A DNA stretch of 14,940 nt, from NCBI GenBank assembly GCA_028565635.1, contig JAOXYB010029822.1:1-14940 (forward strand). Reading direction: 5' to 3'. The position numbers were made by a program, and so were the translations under genes. Position 1 is the stretch's first letter, and each line of letters begins with the position of its first letter. This DNA is from Phoronis ovalis (lineage: Eukaryota > Phoronida > Phoronidae). The notes beneath the pieces were generated by a model. That model saw nothing but the letters and a program-made list of their open reading frames with translations. It made no database searches and was not told the DNA's origin. This document shows positions 10,801 to 14,940 of the stretch, one piece after another.

Positions 10801-13800
10801 TGTAACATCAAGCAACATGAATAGTGTCATTTTATTTCCATAGGTTGCCCTATAATCCTTACCTTTACCCATTCCATTTATTATCCTCAGAACTTAATTG
10901 TTTAAGTGCTGTGTCTCACTGTAAGGCTTTGTTGTGAAGTAGCTTGGCTCAAGTGGTTAAAATTTGAATGAAAACATTAATCTTGAAAATTTTATTCTTT
11001 AGTAGTAAATCATATGAACTGCCTAAACGGGATGAAGAGACAGAAACACAGCGAAAATTGAGAGCCAAGCGTGCCCGAGAAACTAGAAGATCTACTCAGG
11101 TATTATGATAAAATTTATGCTATTTTCTGGAAATCCTCAGCACTGCAGTTTGTTTCTGCATAAAAAGTTAGATTTGACTTTCATTTTATATGTAAACATC
11201 TTAAGTCTGTCTTACTGCAAAAGGAAGTCTGCATAAAGGAACAGCTATATGTTAGATATGAATATGAAGCTGTATTTACTAAACACATGAAACTTTTTTC
11301 ATCATAGTGTAGAATTCAAACTCACATTTACTGTCTGTTCTTTTGTTGATAGGGTGTTACGAAAGAAGATGTTGCTGCGGCTGAGGAAACACTTAAATTA
11401 GCTGATAATACAAAGGGAAAGGAAAAAACACCAAGTGTAACATCCACAGACAGTACTGACGATAGCACATACACTCGCAGAAGAAGAACAGACTACAACA
11501 AAGATGTACGTGATTAGGGATGCTTGCATTATGCGCTATATATCTGCAACAGGATGTTCAGGATGCATGCACATATATGCATAATTGTACATCGATAGAC
11601 ATATATTTTGTTTGCCTACCAGAGTATCATTGTTAATTCCAGTTATTTTTGACGGAGAATTGTTTATGCTTTCATGTGTGCAAAAATGATTTGTTAGAGG
11701 ACTTGTCTGAAGAAGTAATGGTTTAACAAACACATCTACTTGAATGTTAAACCGTTATCATTACTGATCCAAATGATGCTGATTATTTCAGGATGATACT
11801 CAGATACGCAGTAGTTTTCGAAGGTCAAGGGATTATGGCAGTAGCACGACTAGTACGGATACAGCTGATACCACTTCAACTGCAGCAGGTATGCATTTAC
11901 TAGATACAAATATCTTGTGTGTTAATAAAAGGTCTGTTTCACAAGGTATGGATCCATATACTTGCTCTGTATTAAGTAACCTGAACAGGAGTTACTGTTG
12001 TACAAGGAGAGTCAAATTTACTTTGGATTGTTTAAAAAAAGTGCAAACTGTAGATGATCGTTCCACAGACATTGATTTCCTCAGATTTGTTATCTTCAAG
12101 TTGTTCATGTTTGAACCCATGATTGTCTTAGATTTGTTTACTTTTTAATTTTCTGTTGGAGCTCATATGATTATATATTGTCATTTGTGTTTTTGCTTGA
12201 TATCAGCTTTCATTCTAATTTGTTGCATGCTGCAATGTGTGTTCTGTGACCATATGCTTTATATGGATAAAGTCAAGTTAAAACTCCCATTGCTATTAAA
12301 AACTTTGTCATCTGAGACCTGGATATTCTGCTTCTGATTAGGCCAGGCACTTCCTTGCTCAATATTTGATTCACTTTTCCTACCTTTAACAAACATTTGT
12401 TCACTGTTACATTTCCACTAATTGGACAAATAGAAAATAAATTTGTTTAGATCCCTTTGTCACAGAAATCCCAAGTGCTTTCTATTTCAGAGCTTTTAAG
12501 TCTTGTGCACCAGTACGTGTGTCATATTTTATATGTTTAACTTGAATTTCATTGTTTGTTCTCCATATTTCCTATTCCCAGTTACAGATTGCTCTGTGTG
12601 TGTATCCCTGCTTTGCATGGCTAAGCTTTGTAAAGAGTACCTGCTTGTATTTTAGGCTATATACCACGTAGTCAGCGATTGTCTGCTACCCTTGCAGATA
12701 CAACCAGCTCTGCCACGGTAGCCAGGACTTCATCCTATAGAAGGCGGAATGAACCAACAGAAGACGTGACACAACAATCCAAAACAGAAGATAAAGCTGA
12801 AGAGAAGAAAGAAGGTGATTGTCATTACATTTTATCATTTGATCATTTATTCATAGAAGTTTTGGATATTGAAGGTTATGTATACTGTTTCATTTGAAAA
12901 GCTTTCCATAAGCATTTAGTGGAGCAGCAATTTTATAATTTCCAAAGTGAATAGATTTAGATGTTAGGTAATGATCATTTGTTTTTAGAGGGCTCTTTAT
13001 TTATTTAACACCATAGATTACATGTTGCTAACACATATATTACATCTGTTATTTGTATTTGGTTCCATCTTTGAGCTATAATGTTTCTTTTTAGAATTAC
13101 AATATAATGATGTTTTTTAATTAATATTAGATTTCCAGTTAAAGGGATCATTTGCTTTACCTGTAGTATAGTTTTGATATGCTTGCCCCTGCTTGATTTT
13201 TGACTCTTCAGAAATAATAAATATGAATCAACTTGATCAGGTGTGTAACTTCCAACTGTATTTGACTGCTGGAACTGAATAAGCCAACATTCACAACTAA
13301 ATCTGAGTCTCATGTGGCAAGTAGAAGTACTGCTTGGTTTAGATTCTTACTTTTGGTGGATGAATTTGTATTGTAGACATCTACCTCCTGTTGTTCCCAG
13401 ATACACTCAATAGTTTTTCTAACCTTTCCTAAACCTCTGTGTTTCTTTGCATTGTGTCTGAATGGTAAGCTAACTTTCAAAATCCTTCCCCACTTATCCT
13501 GTTTAATACATTTGTAATGCAGAATTCCCAATTGAGAGCAGTGTTTATGATGGGCTTATCCCTGTTGTGAATTGTTTGCATATATAGTCATGATTCAAGA
13601 AAACTCAAATTTACATGATATGAATTATGTCAAATGAATTGTTTTGTCAGAATTAATTGATTGTAGAATCATGGAATACTAACGTGGTAAAATTATTTAG
13701 TCGACACCCCCGGTGCCTTTTGAGGAAACTAACATTTCTGCGTGCATTAACCATGTTGATCCTATGCCTTCATGTCATCTGCTTACAGATCCTTCAGACA

Positions 13801-14206
13801 ATTTAGACCCTCAACAACGTCGTCTAGCGTCTATACGAGAGAGACGTCGGGAACGACGATCTGCTGCTCTGTCTCAAAACTTGAATAATAATGTAAGTGA
13901 TTTTTTGCACAATGACTTACTGTACCAGCGAAGGAATCCCAATTGAAAGGTACACTTTACGTCCTTGTCATTCCTTTGTGATAGCGTAATATTCTGGAGA
14001 CACCTTGTATGAAAATTAAATGACAAGGTCGTAAACTGTGCTTGCCACGTGGATTTCTGTGGTGGTACAAGCACGATACTGTGCACTAACTTGCCTGTTT
14101 GCTTTTAAACATAGACGATTCGTACACCAGCCGTTCAGCCGCCATTCGTGCACGTAGGAAGAGAATTGACCGCCGCCCTACTGGCAGAGTGTACGGTGAT
14201 GATGCT
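1661..14206 (+). CDS. Mbs: Myosin phosphatase targeting subunit (Mbs/MYPT1), partial gene, overall span of exons
   Basis: The product targets the catalytic subunit of protein phosphatase 1 to phosphorylated myosin light chain, and Rho-kinase inhibits the complex; this is established for the family. Fourteen constant exons plus one of two alternative last exons join with matching phases and no stop, giving 745 residues (with 13789-13892) or 741 (with 14115-14206). Seen in order: end of the ankyrin domain (residues 1-73), basic RRTSITRMS (about 95-103), acidic Ser-rich stretch, Lys/Glu-rich linker (173-378), WRAGLRKTGSS and RSASSPRL (410-464), RRSTQGVT (570-577), then Ser/Thr/Arg-rich sequence ending in an Arg-rich block. 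The N-terminal ankyrin repeats and PP1-binding motif, and the C-terminal coiled coil, are outside the window. Human PPP1R12B and PPP1R12C share this layout; the single insect orthologue Mbs is the best reading. Exon boundaries are inferred from splice signals and phase, not from transcripts. Confidence 0.92.
1806..2680 (+). other. Mbs intron (875 nt)
   Basis: Starts GTAAGT, ends TTTTACAG. The stretch around 1830-1990 (GAGCTCAGAGCGGCAG onward) is richer in GC than its surroundings and could be an old repeat, but no family is recognised. No exon or RNA gene was seen. Confidence 0.75.
2681..2755 (+). CDS. Mbs: Mbs exon: ankyrin-domain cap
   Basis: Twenty-five codons, phase 0 in and out, lie between acceptor AATTTTACAG and donor GTAAGT. 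They encode GQTCFDVADDD followed by LLKLLEELKTKQAT. The MYPT1 equivalent GQTAFDVADEDILGYLEEL matches almost residue for residue, and joining to the previous exon gives the expected spacing (DAKNTG-GQT). The segment closes the ankyrin stack with a capping helix. The exon length is a multiple of three, but skipping it would remove the cap, so it is probably constitutive. Confidence 0.93.
2756..3057 (+). other. Mbs intron (302 nt)
   Basis: Starts GTAAGT and ends with a long T tract and TTTTAG. Nothing else recognisable. The minus-strand open frame 2899-3111 overlaps the real downstream exon and is not supported. Confidence 0.8.
3058..3125 (+). CDS. Mbs: Mbs exon: post-ankyrin basic segment
   Basis: This 68-nt exon follows the strong tract CTTTTTTTTGTTTTAG and ends before GTAAGT. 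It encodes LRENKADIPIGNIIETKHPM and then KR plus two bases (CG) of a further codon. The next accepted exon at 4752 supplies the missing G, giving KRR-TSITRMS. The phase match is the main evidence for the downstream junction, because the peptide itself is only weakly conserved. The position corresponds to human MYPT1 sequence just after the ankyrin domain. Confidence 0.82.
3126..4751 (+). other. Mbs intron (1626 nt), the longest in the window
   Basis: Starts GTAAGT, ends TTTATAG. It contains a candidate 29-nt frame-breaking microexon at 3275-3303. The 4230-4500 part carries more CpG than the surroundings, but no convincing promoter was seen. Short open frames on both strands look random. Confidence 0.75.
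4752..4930 (+). CDS. Mbs: Mbs exon: TSITRMS motif and acidic serine cluster
   Basis: This exon follows TTTTATAG and ends before GTGAGA. Its first base completes an Arg codon, 59 codons follow, and one G is left over (phase 1). It encodes TSITRMSMNEKQHVVLGDV, a charged helical part (QEERQKMEALIHG) and an acidic serine run (KKTSSASSSSEETSSDSE). The basic-Ser/Thr-RMS motif after the ankyrin domain is typical of MYPT-family proteins, and the acidic Ser cluster resembles the SSCSSEEDEEDDSESE stretch of human MYPT1. The Ser-Glu/Asp run would suit casein kinase 2; that is an inference. Confidence 0.88.
4931..5271 (+). other. Mbs intron (341 nt)
   Basis: Starts GTGAGA, ends TTTTATAG. The frame of the previous exon stays open to 5031, so intron retention would add about 33 residues before a stop. 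No other feature seen. Confidence 0.78.
5272..5321 (+). CDS. Mbs: Mbs small exon (linker)
   Basis: This 50-nt exon follows ATGTTTTATAG and ends before GTAAGA. With the preceding G it gives Glu, then KQNEINKQATAKANTQ, ending in phase 0. No domain is recognised; it continues the charged linker. Support is the exact phase match on both sides (phase 1 in, phase 0 out) and good splice signals. Skipping it would shift the frame. Confidence 0.75.
5322..5920 (+). other. Mbs intron (599 nt)
   Basis: Starts GTAAGA, ends TTATTTAG. Its middle (about 5460-5730) is less AT-rich than most introns here and may be an unrecognised old repeat. No open frame of note. Confidence 0.75.
5921..6538 (+). CDS. Mbs: Mbs large exon: Lys/Glu-rich low-complexity linker
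   Basis: This is the longest exon of the window, with 206 codons and phase 0 on both sides, between TTATTTAG and GTAGGC. It is strongly biased to Lys, Glu, Asn, Gln, Pro and Val, with degenerate internal units such as LEQKNE/LEQENE and repeated EVK (TEVKS, SEVKD, KEVKT). Near its end is SERRRRRRQQLQDEAARLD, a run of six Arg (6392-6409) leading into a highly charged, probably helical segment through KQYQEENKERGKRVLSKEEQ. It has no recognised fold and is best read as a disordered linker between the ankyrin domain and the phosphorylated half. The purine-rich GAA-type sequence could also act as splicing enhancer. Translation beyond 6538 stays open to 6633 but enters intron. Confidence 0.85.
6539..7546 (+). 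other. Mbs intron (1008 nt)
   Basis: Starts GTAGGC, ends CATAAG. It holds an 11-T run at about 6725-6735 and, near 7250, GTGGGTTCGAAAAGG, which resembles a tRNA-type B box but has no matching A box or cloverleaf. No exon was identified. Confidence 0.7.
7547..7639 (+). CDS. Mbs: Mbs exon: HRTGSLPAR segment
   Basis: Thirty-one codons, phase 0 in and out, lie after a pyrimidine-rich CTGCTTTTCATAAG acceptor and before GTCAGT. They encode EPPISTTSELPLKEP then LHRTGSLPARLNSNKQ. The HRTGS motif is a basophilic-kinase-type site (R-x-x-S) of the kind scattered through the MYPT middle region. Similarity to vertebrates is weak, and the acceptor ends in AAG rather than the preferred CAG/TAG, so confidence is below that of neighbouring exons. 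Being symmetric, it could be skipped in frame. Confidence 0.7.
7999..8040 (+). CDS. Candidate 42-nt cassette microexon
   Basis: Fourteen open codons, KPWQELKKRYWNEK, sit after TAACTTTATAG and before GTTTGC. The segment is phase 0 on both sides, exactly like the flanking exons 7547-7639 and 8662-8826, so inclusion would keep the frame. The peptide has two Trp and a basic core, and this composition looks coding. Against it are the weak donor (GTTTGC) and the lack of a recalled family match. It may be a real optional exon or a chance open stretch. Confidence 0.38.
8394..8543. repeat. Diverged inverted repeat within an intron
   Basis: GGGCCCCGTTGTTGGAAA (8394-8411) and TTTCCTACAACGGGTCCC (8526-8543) are reverse complements at 16 of 18 positions, separated by 114 nt. 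The GC-rich arms stand out in an AT-rich intron. This could be an old miniature inverted-repeat element about 150 bp long or simply an intronic hairpin. No clear target-site duplication was identified. Confidence 0.4.
8662..8826 (+). CDS. Mbs: Mbs exon: WRAGLRKTGSS and RSASSPRL conserved block
   Basis: Fifty-five codons, phase 0 both sides, lie between CACTACTATAG and GTGAGT. The exon encodes SSPSSWRAGLRKTGSSSAV and later QRSASSPRLALDND. Human MYPT1 has WRLGLRKTGSYGAL and, a similar distance on, TRSASSPRLSSSLDN, so this is one of the clearest family matches in the window. In vertebrates the RSASSPR serines are phosphorylated and the NUAK1 site near Ser445 creates a 14-3-3 binding site (recalled from the literature); conservation here suggests the same control. 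Confidence 0.92.
8827..9363 (+). other. Mbs intron (537 nt)
   Basis: Starts GTGAGT, ends TATTGTAG. AT-rich with no recognisable element. The open frame beginning 9284 overlaps the following exon in the wrong register. Confidence 0.75.
9364..9440 (+). CDS. Mbs: Mbs exon: RRSYISP segment
   Basis: This 77-nt exon follows TGTATTGTAG and ends before GTAAGG. In phase 0 it reads IHDRPLRRSYISPASSIQEE then TTVGN, plus AG of a split Arg codon. The basic-SY-x-x-P motif and following Ser/Glu cluster recall vertebrate MYPT1 sequences such as RRSYLTP or RLAYVAP...SDIEE. The frame is fixed by both neighbours: the upstream exon ends in phase 0 and the downstream exon supplies G (AG+G). The longer open frame covering this region in another register is a shadow. 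Confidence 0.78.
9441..10370 (+). other. Mbs intron (930 nt)
   Basis: Starts GTAAGG, ends TTTTGTAG after a T/G-rich tract. It includes the homopurine patch GGGGGGAAAAAA near 10147. Nothing coding was recognised; the frame from 10119 is rich in Cys, Phe and Val and looks random. Confidence 0.75.
10371..10526 (+). CDS. Mbs: Mbs exon: Ser/Ala- and Arg/Glu-rich segment
   Basis: This 156-nt exon (phase 2 in, phase 2 out) lies between GCATGTTTTGTAG and GTGAAG. It encodes NTYPYTRNTTSAAAQQSAY, then IPLSRRREERQRAREKAENE and AQNTSSAMPAYR. The middle is a highly charged probable helix and the flanks are low-complexity and likely disordered. Because its length is a multiple of three, the exon could be skipped without a frame change, which would shorten the linker before the inhibitory site. 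Similarity to vertebrates is only compositional. Confidence 0.8.
10527..11002 (+). other. Mbs intron (476 nt)
   Basis: Starts GTGAAG and ends at the tandem acceptor TTCTTTAGTAG. No further element seen. Confidence 0.75.
11001..11006 (+). promoter_or_regulatory. TAGTAG tandem 3' splice acceptor
   Basis: TTCTTTAGTAGTAAATC contains two AGs three bases apart. Use of the first starts the exon at 11003 and gives Arg-Ser-Ser-Lys; use of the second starts it at 11006 and gives Arg-Ser-Lys. Both keep the frame, so the locus can make proteins differing by one serine about 30 residues before the inhibitory site. Tandem NAGNAG acceptors are a known source of such variation; which AG is used here is not known. 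Confidence 0.7.
11003..11099 (+). CDS. Mbs: Mbs exon: first inhibitory phosphorylation site, RRST
   Basis: This exon follows TTTATTCTTTAG and ends before GTATTA. After completing a Ser codon it reads SKSYELPKRDEETETQRKLR then AKRARETRRSTQ. Human MYPT1 has DEESESQRKARSRQARQSRRSTQ, so this is the inhibitory site: Thr at 11094-11096 equals human Thr696, the Rho-kinase/ZIPK site, and Ser at 11091-11093 equals Ser695, the PKA/PKG site (established for the vertebrate protein). The motif ends exactly at the exon junction, with GVTKED in the next exon. The acceptor is a TAGTAG tandem, so the exon may also start at 11006. Confidence 0.93.
11353..11505 (+). CDS. Mbs: Mbs exon: GVTKEDVAAAEETLK, after the inhibitory site
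   Basis: Fifty-one codons, phase 0 both sides, lie between TTTTGTTGATAG and GTACGT. The first residues, GVTKEDVAAAEETLKLAD, continue the inhibitory motif (human GVTLTDLQEAEKTI) and form a short helix. The rest is Lys-, Ser- and Thr-rich and ends YTRRRRTDYNKD, with RRRT another possible basophilic kinase site. Skipping the exon would keep the frame but cut the substrate-like motif after Gln. Confidence 0.92.
11792..11888 (+). CDS. Mbs: Mbs exon: FRRSRDYGSS and Ser/Thr-rich segment
   Basis: This 97-nt exon follows GATTATTTCAG and ends before GTATGC. It reads DDTQIRSSFRRSRDYGSS, then a Thr/Ser/Asp-rich run (TTSTDTADTTSTAA), and leaves one G (phase 1). The S-F-x-R-R motif resembles SFGRRQDD of vertebrate MYPT1, though its position relative to other motifs differs, so the match is tentative. 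The exon is probably disordered. Confidence 0.85.
11889..12655 (+). other. Mbs intron (767 nt)
   Basis: Starts GTATGC, ends TATTTTAG. The previous exon can be read on through 12145 only in a different frame, so this is not an extension of the protein. No repeat or RNA gene recognised. Confidence 0.75.
12656..12814 (+). CDS. Mbs: Mbs exon: YIPRSQRLS and SSYRRRNEPTED segment
   Basis: This 159-nt exon (phase 1 in, phase 1 out) lies between CTTGTATTTTAG and GTGATT. With the incoming G it encodes GYIPRSQRLSATLADTTSS, ATVARTSSYRRRNEPTED and a charged tail VTQQSKTEDKAEEKKE. This parallels human ITSAYSRGITKENEREGEKREEEKEGEDK, which lies just before the SIRERRR/T853 region. The exon leaves one G, which completes an Asp codon with either of the two following exons. 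Confidence 0.88.
12815..13788 (+). other. Mbs intron before the alternative exons (974 nt)
   Basis: Starts GTGATT, ends TGCTTACAG. A second possible acceptor, AATTATTTAG, sits at 13700, followed by 88 nt open in the exon A frame (see findings). The minus-strand frames 13005-13313 and 13310-13531 show no similarity to anything recognised. Confidence 0.72.
13789..13892 (+). CDS. Mbs: Mbs alternative exon A: RRSAA version of the second inhibitory site
   Basis: This 104-nt exon (phase 1 in, phase 0 out) lies between CATCTGCTTACAG and GTAAGT. It encodes PSDNLDPQQRRLASIRERRR then ERRSAALSQNLNNN. LASIRERRR...RRS matches human PKSIRERRR...RRSTG around Ser852/Thr853, but the Thr-Gly is replaced by Ala-Ala. 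Exon B (14115-14206) encodes a related peptide with the same entry and exit phases, so the two look mutually exclusive. The serine at 13860-13862 keeps the RRS context. The frame is open upstream to 13701, but only in a phase that the preceding exon does not supply. Confidence 0.85.
13948..14043 (+). repeat. Intronic inverted repeat / predicted RNA hairpin between alternative exons
   Basis: Positions 13948-13972 pair with 14019-14043 across a 46-nt loop. Of 25 positions, 21 are Watson-Crick, 2 are G-U (13949/14042 and 13951/14040) and 2 are mismatches (13955/14036 and 13962/14029). The core is TTTACGTCCTTGTCATT against AATGACAAGGTCGTAAA. It lies wholly inside the 222-nt intron between exons A and B, about 55 nt from the upstream donor and 71 nt from the downstream acceptor. 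A splicing role is inferred; it could instead be the remnant of a small inverted-repeat element. Confidence 0.8.
14038..14074 (+). repeat. Second, overlapping intronic inverted repeat
   Basis: GTGCTTG (14038-14044) pairs with CAAGCAC (14068-14074). After a two-base bulge (TA, 14066-14067), CCAC (14045-14048) continues with GTGG (14062-14065), giving 11 base pairs around a 13-nt loop. Bases 14038-14043 are also the foot of the larger hairpin, so the two structures compete. It is short enough to be chance. Confidence 0.45.
14115..14206 (+). CDS. Mbs: Mbs alternative exon B: RRPTG version of the second inhibitory site
   Basis: This 92-nt exon (phase 1 in, phase 0 out) follows CTGTTTGCTTTTAAACATAG and ends before GTAAGT. 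With the preceding exon's G it reads D-DSYTSRSAAIRARRKRID then RRPTGRVYGDDA. SAAIRARRK aligns with exon A's LASIRERRR, and RRPTG aligns with human RRSTG, keeping Thr (14180-14182) and Gly but replacing Ser with Pro. In the frame left by exon A it would read an unrelated peptide (TIRTPAVQPPF...), so it should be joined directly to 12814. This assignment relies on phase and on similarity to exon A and to human MYPT1. Confidence 0.83.
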
Positions 14207-14940
14207 GTAAGTGTTGTAGTTTAGAAATTTTGTCTTAACATTATAACATTCTTCTGCTATAGTCATATTCTTGGTGCTGTACTATAGATCTAGTTGCTCT
14301 ATTTTGTTCTTCTTGCCTGTGTCAGAATTAAGGGATAAAGTCACTGCATTCTTTTAAAATCTAACAATTTCATCATACATGTAGTAATGTAGTCATTTCT
14401 GTATCTTGAATTAATAATTTCTGTTGCTTCCTTGCATTTTTTGTGCAAAATGTGCCTAGCTACACAACTTTAAAAGAGTACTATTTACACTTTCTTTAGT
14501 ATGCTCTTAAACCCTTTCAGGAAAGTTAGTTTATAAGCTGACTACTTGTTTGGAATGAACAGTTGGCATAAGTACACCTTTGCACGAGGCTTTGATAACA
14601 CTACATACAGTATAGTACTGGCATATTAATTAATACACAATTATTTATTTTTCAATTTTTGGGAGGTATGGTATTTTAATTTTGGGAGTTTTCTAAATTT
14701 AAGTATGTTGTACTTATCTGATTAAGGCAATAAAATTCCTGAGGTCATTACGATTTTTTGCTGCTTATCCTATCCTTATAGGATATGCAGCATTGTTGTA
14801 GTCCTTGGCATGGCAATGTAATCAATGAGCAATATGTAGGAATTTACCTTTTTTAGCTAATAATAATTGTACCCCCAGCAGTAGGCTGGAGGTACTTTGG
14901 ATTTACTCTGTAACCGCCGCCGCGTCAGATTCACTGTTAT
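14207..14940 (+). other. Downstream Mbs intron; possible further exons not resolved
   Basis: Starts GTAAGT. A strong pyrimidine tract and acceptor at 14780-14781 (CTTATCCTATCCTTATAG) precedes 36 open nt in phase 0 (DMQHCCSPWHGN), ending at a possible GTAATC donor. A possible acceptor at 14883-14884 is followed by open phase-0 sequence to the window end, including NRRRVRFTV. Neither peptide matches MYPT sequence that I recall, so neither is called as an exon. Confidence 0.55.

Noticed and set aside
11891-12148. 85-codon open frame just after the exon ending at 11888
   Set aside because: It lies past a good GTATGC donor, is not in the frame of the exon and has no similarity to MYPT proteins.

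Overview
The window is a piece of an animal nuclear genome carrying one multi-exon gene on the + strand. The gene encodes the myosin phosphatase targeting subunit, called Mbs in Drosophila and MYPT1/PPP1R12A in vertebrates. It is recognised from a conserved ankyrin unit (DGWTPLHAAAHWG, 1698-1736), its capping continuation (GQTCFDVAD), the linker block WRAGLRKTGSS...RSASSPRL, and the inhibitory phosphorylation site RRSTQGVT. AT-rich introns of about 0.2-1.6 kb, canonical GT-AG junctions and the sequence RRTSITRMS after the ankyrin domain suggest an arthropod, probably an insect. The species cannot be fixed from the sequence.

Layout: 1-1660 is intron or 5' gene sequence with no exon found. The exon with the last ankyrin repeats is 1661-1805, followed by 2681-2755 and 3058-3125. 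The charged linker is 4752-4930, 5272-5321 and a large Lys/Glu-rich exon, 5921-6538. The Ser/Arg regulatory middle is 7547-7639, 8662-8826, 9364-9440, 10371-10526, 11003-11099, 11353-11505, 11792-11888 and 12656-12814. Two alternative versions of the next exon follow, 13789-13892 and 14115-14206. Codon phases match across every proposed junction, giving an open partial protein of 745 or 741 residues depending on which last exon is used. The first ankyrin repeats, the PP1-binding N-terminus and the C-terminal coiled coil/leucine zipper lie outside the window.

The most interesting part is the 3' end. Exons 13789-13892 and 14115-14206 both enter in phase 1 and leave in phase 0, encode related Arg-rich peptides and cannot both be included without shifting the frame, so they look mutually exclusive. 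They align with the second inhibitory site of MYPT1 (human Ser852/Thr853, RRSTG). One version reads RRSAA and the other RRPTG, so the adjacent Ser and Thr are divided between the two isoforms. The 222-nt intron between them holds a 25-position inverted repeat (13948-13972 with 14019-14043) that could fold as a strong hairpin and shape the exon choice. Smaller items are a TAGTAG tandem acceptor, an in-frame 42-nt candidate microexon, a frame-breaking 29-nt candidate microexon and a diverged inverted repeat in an intron. No tRNA, rRNA, CRISPR array, recognisable transposon coding region or second gene was seen.
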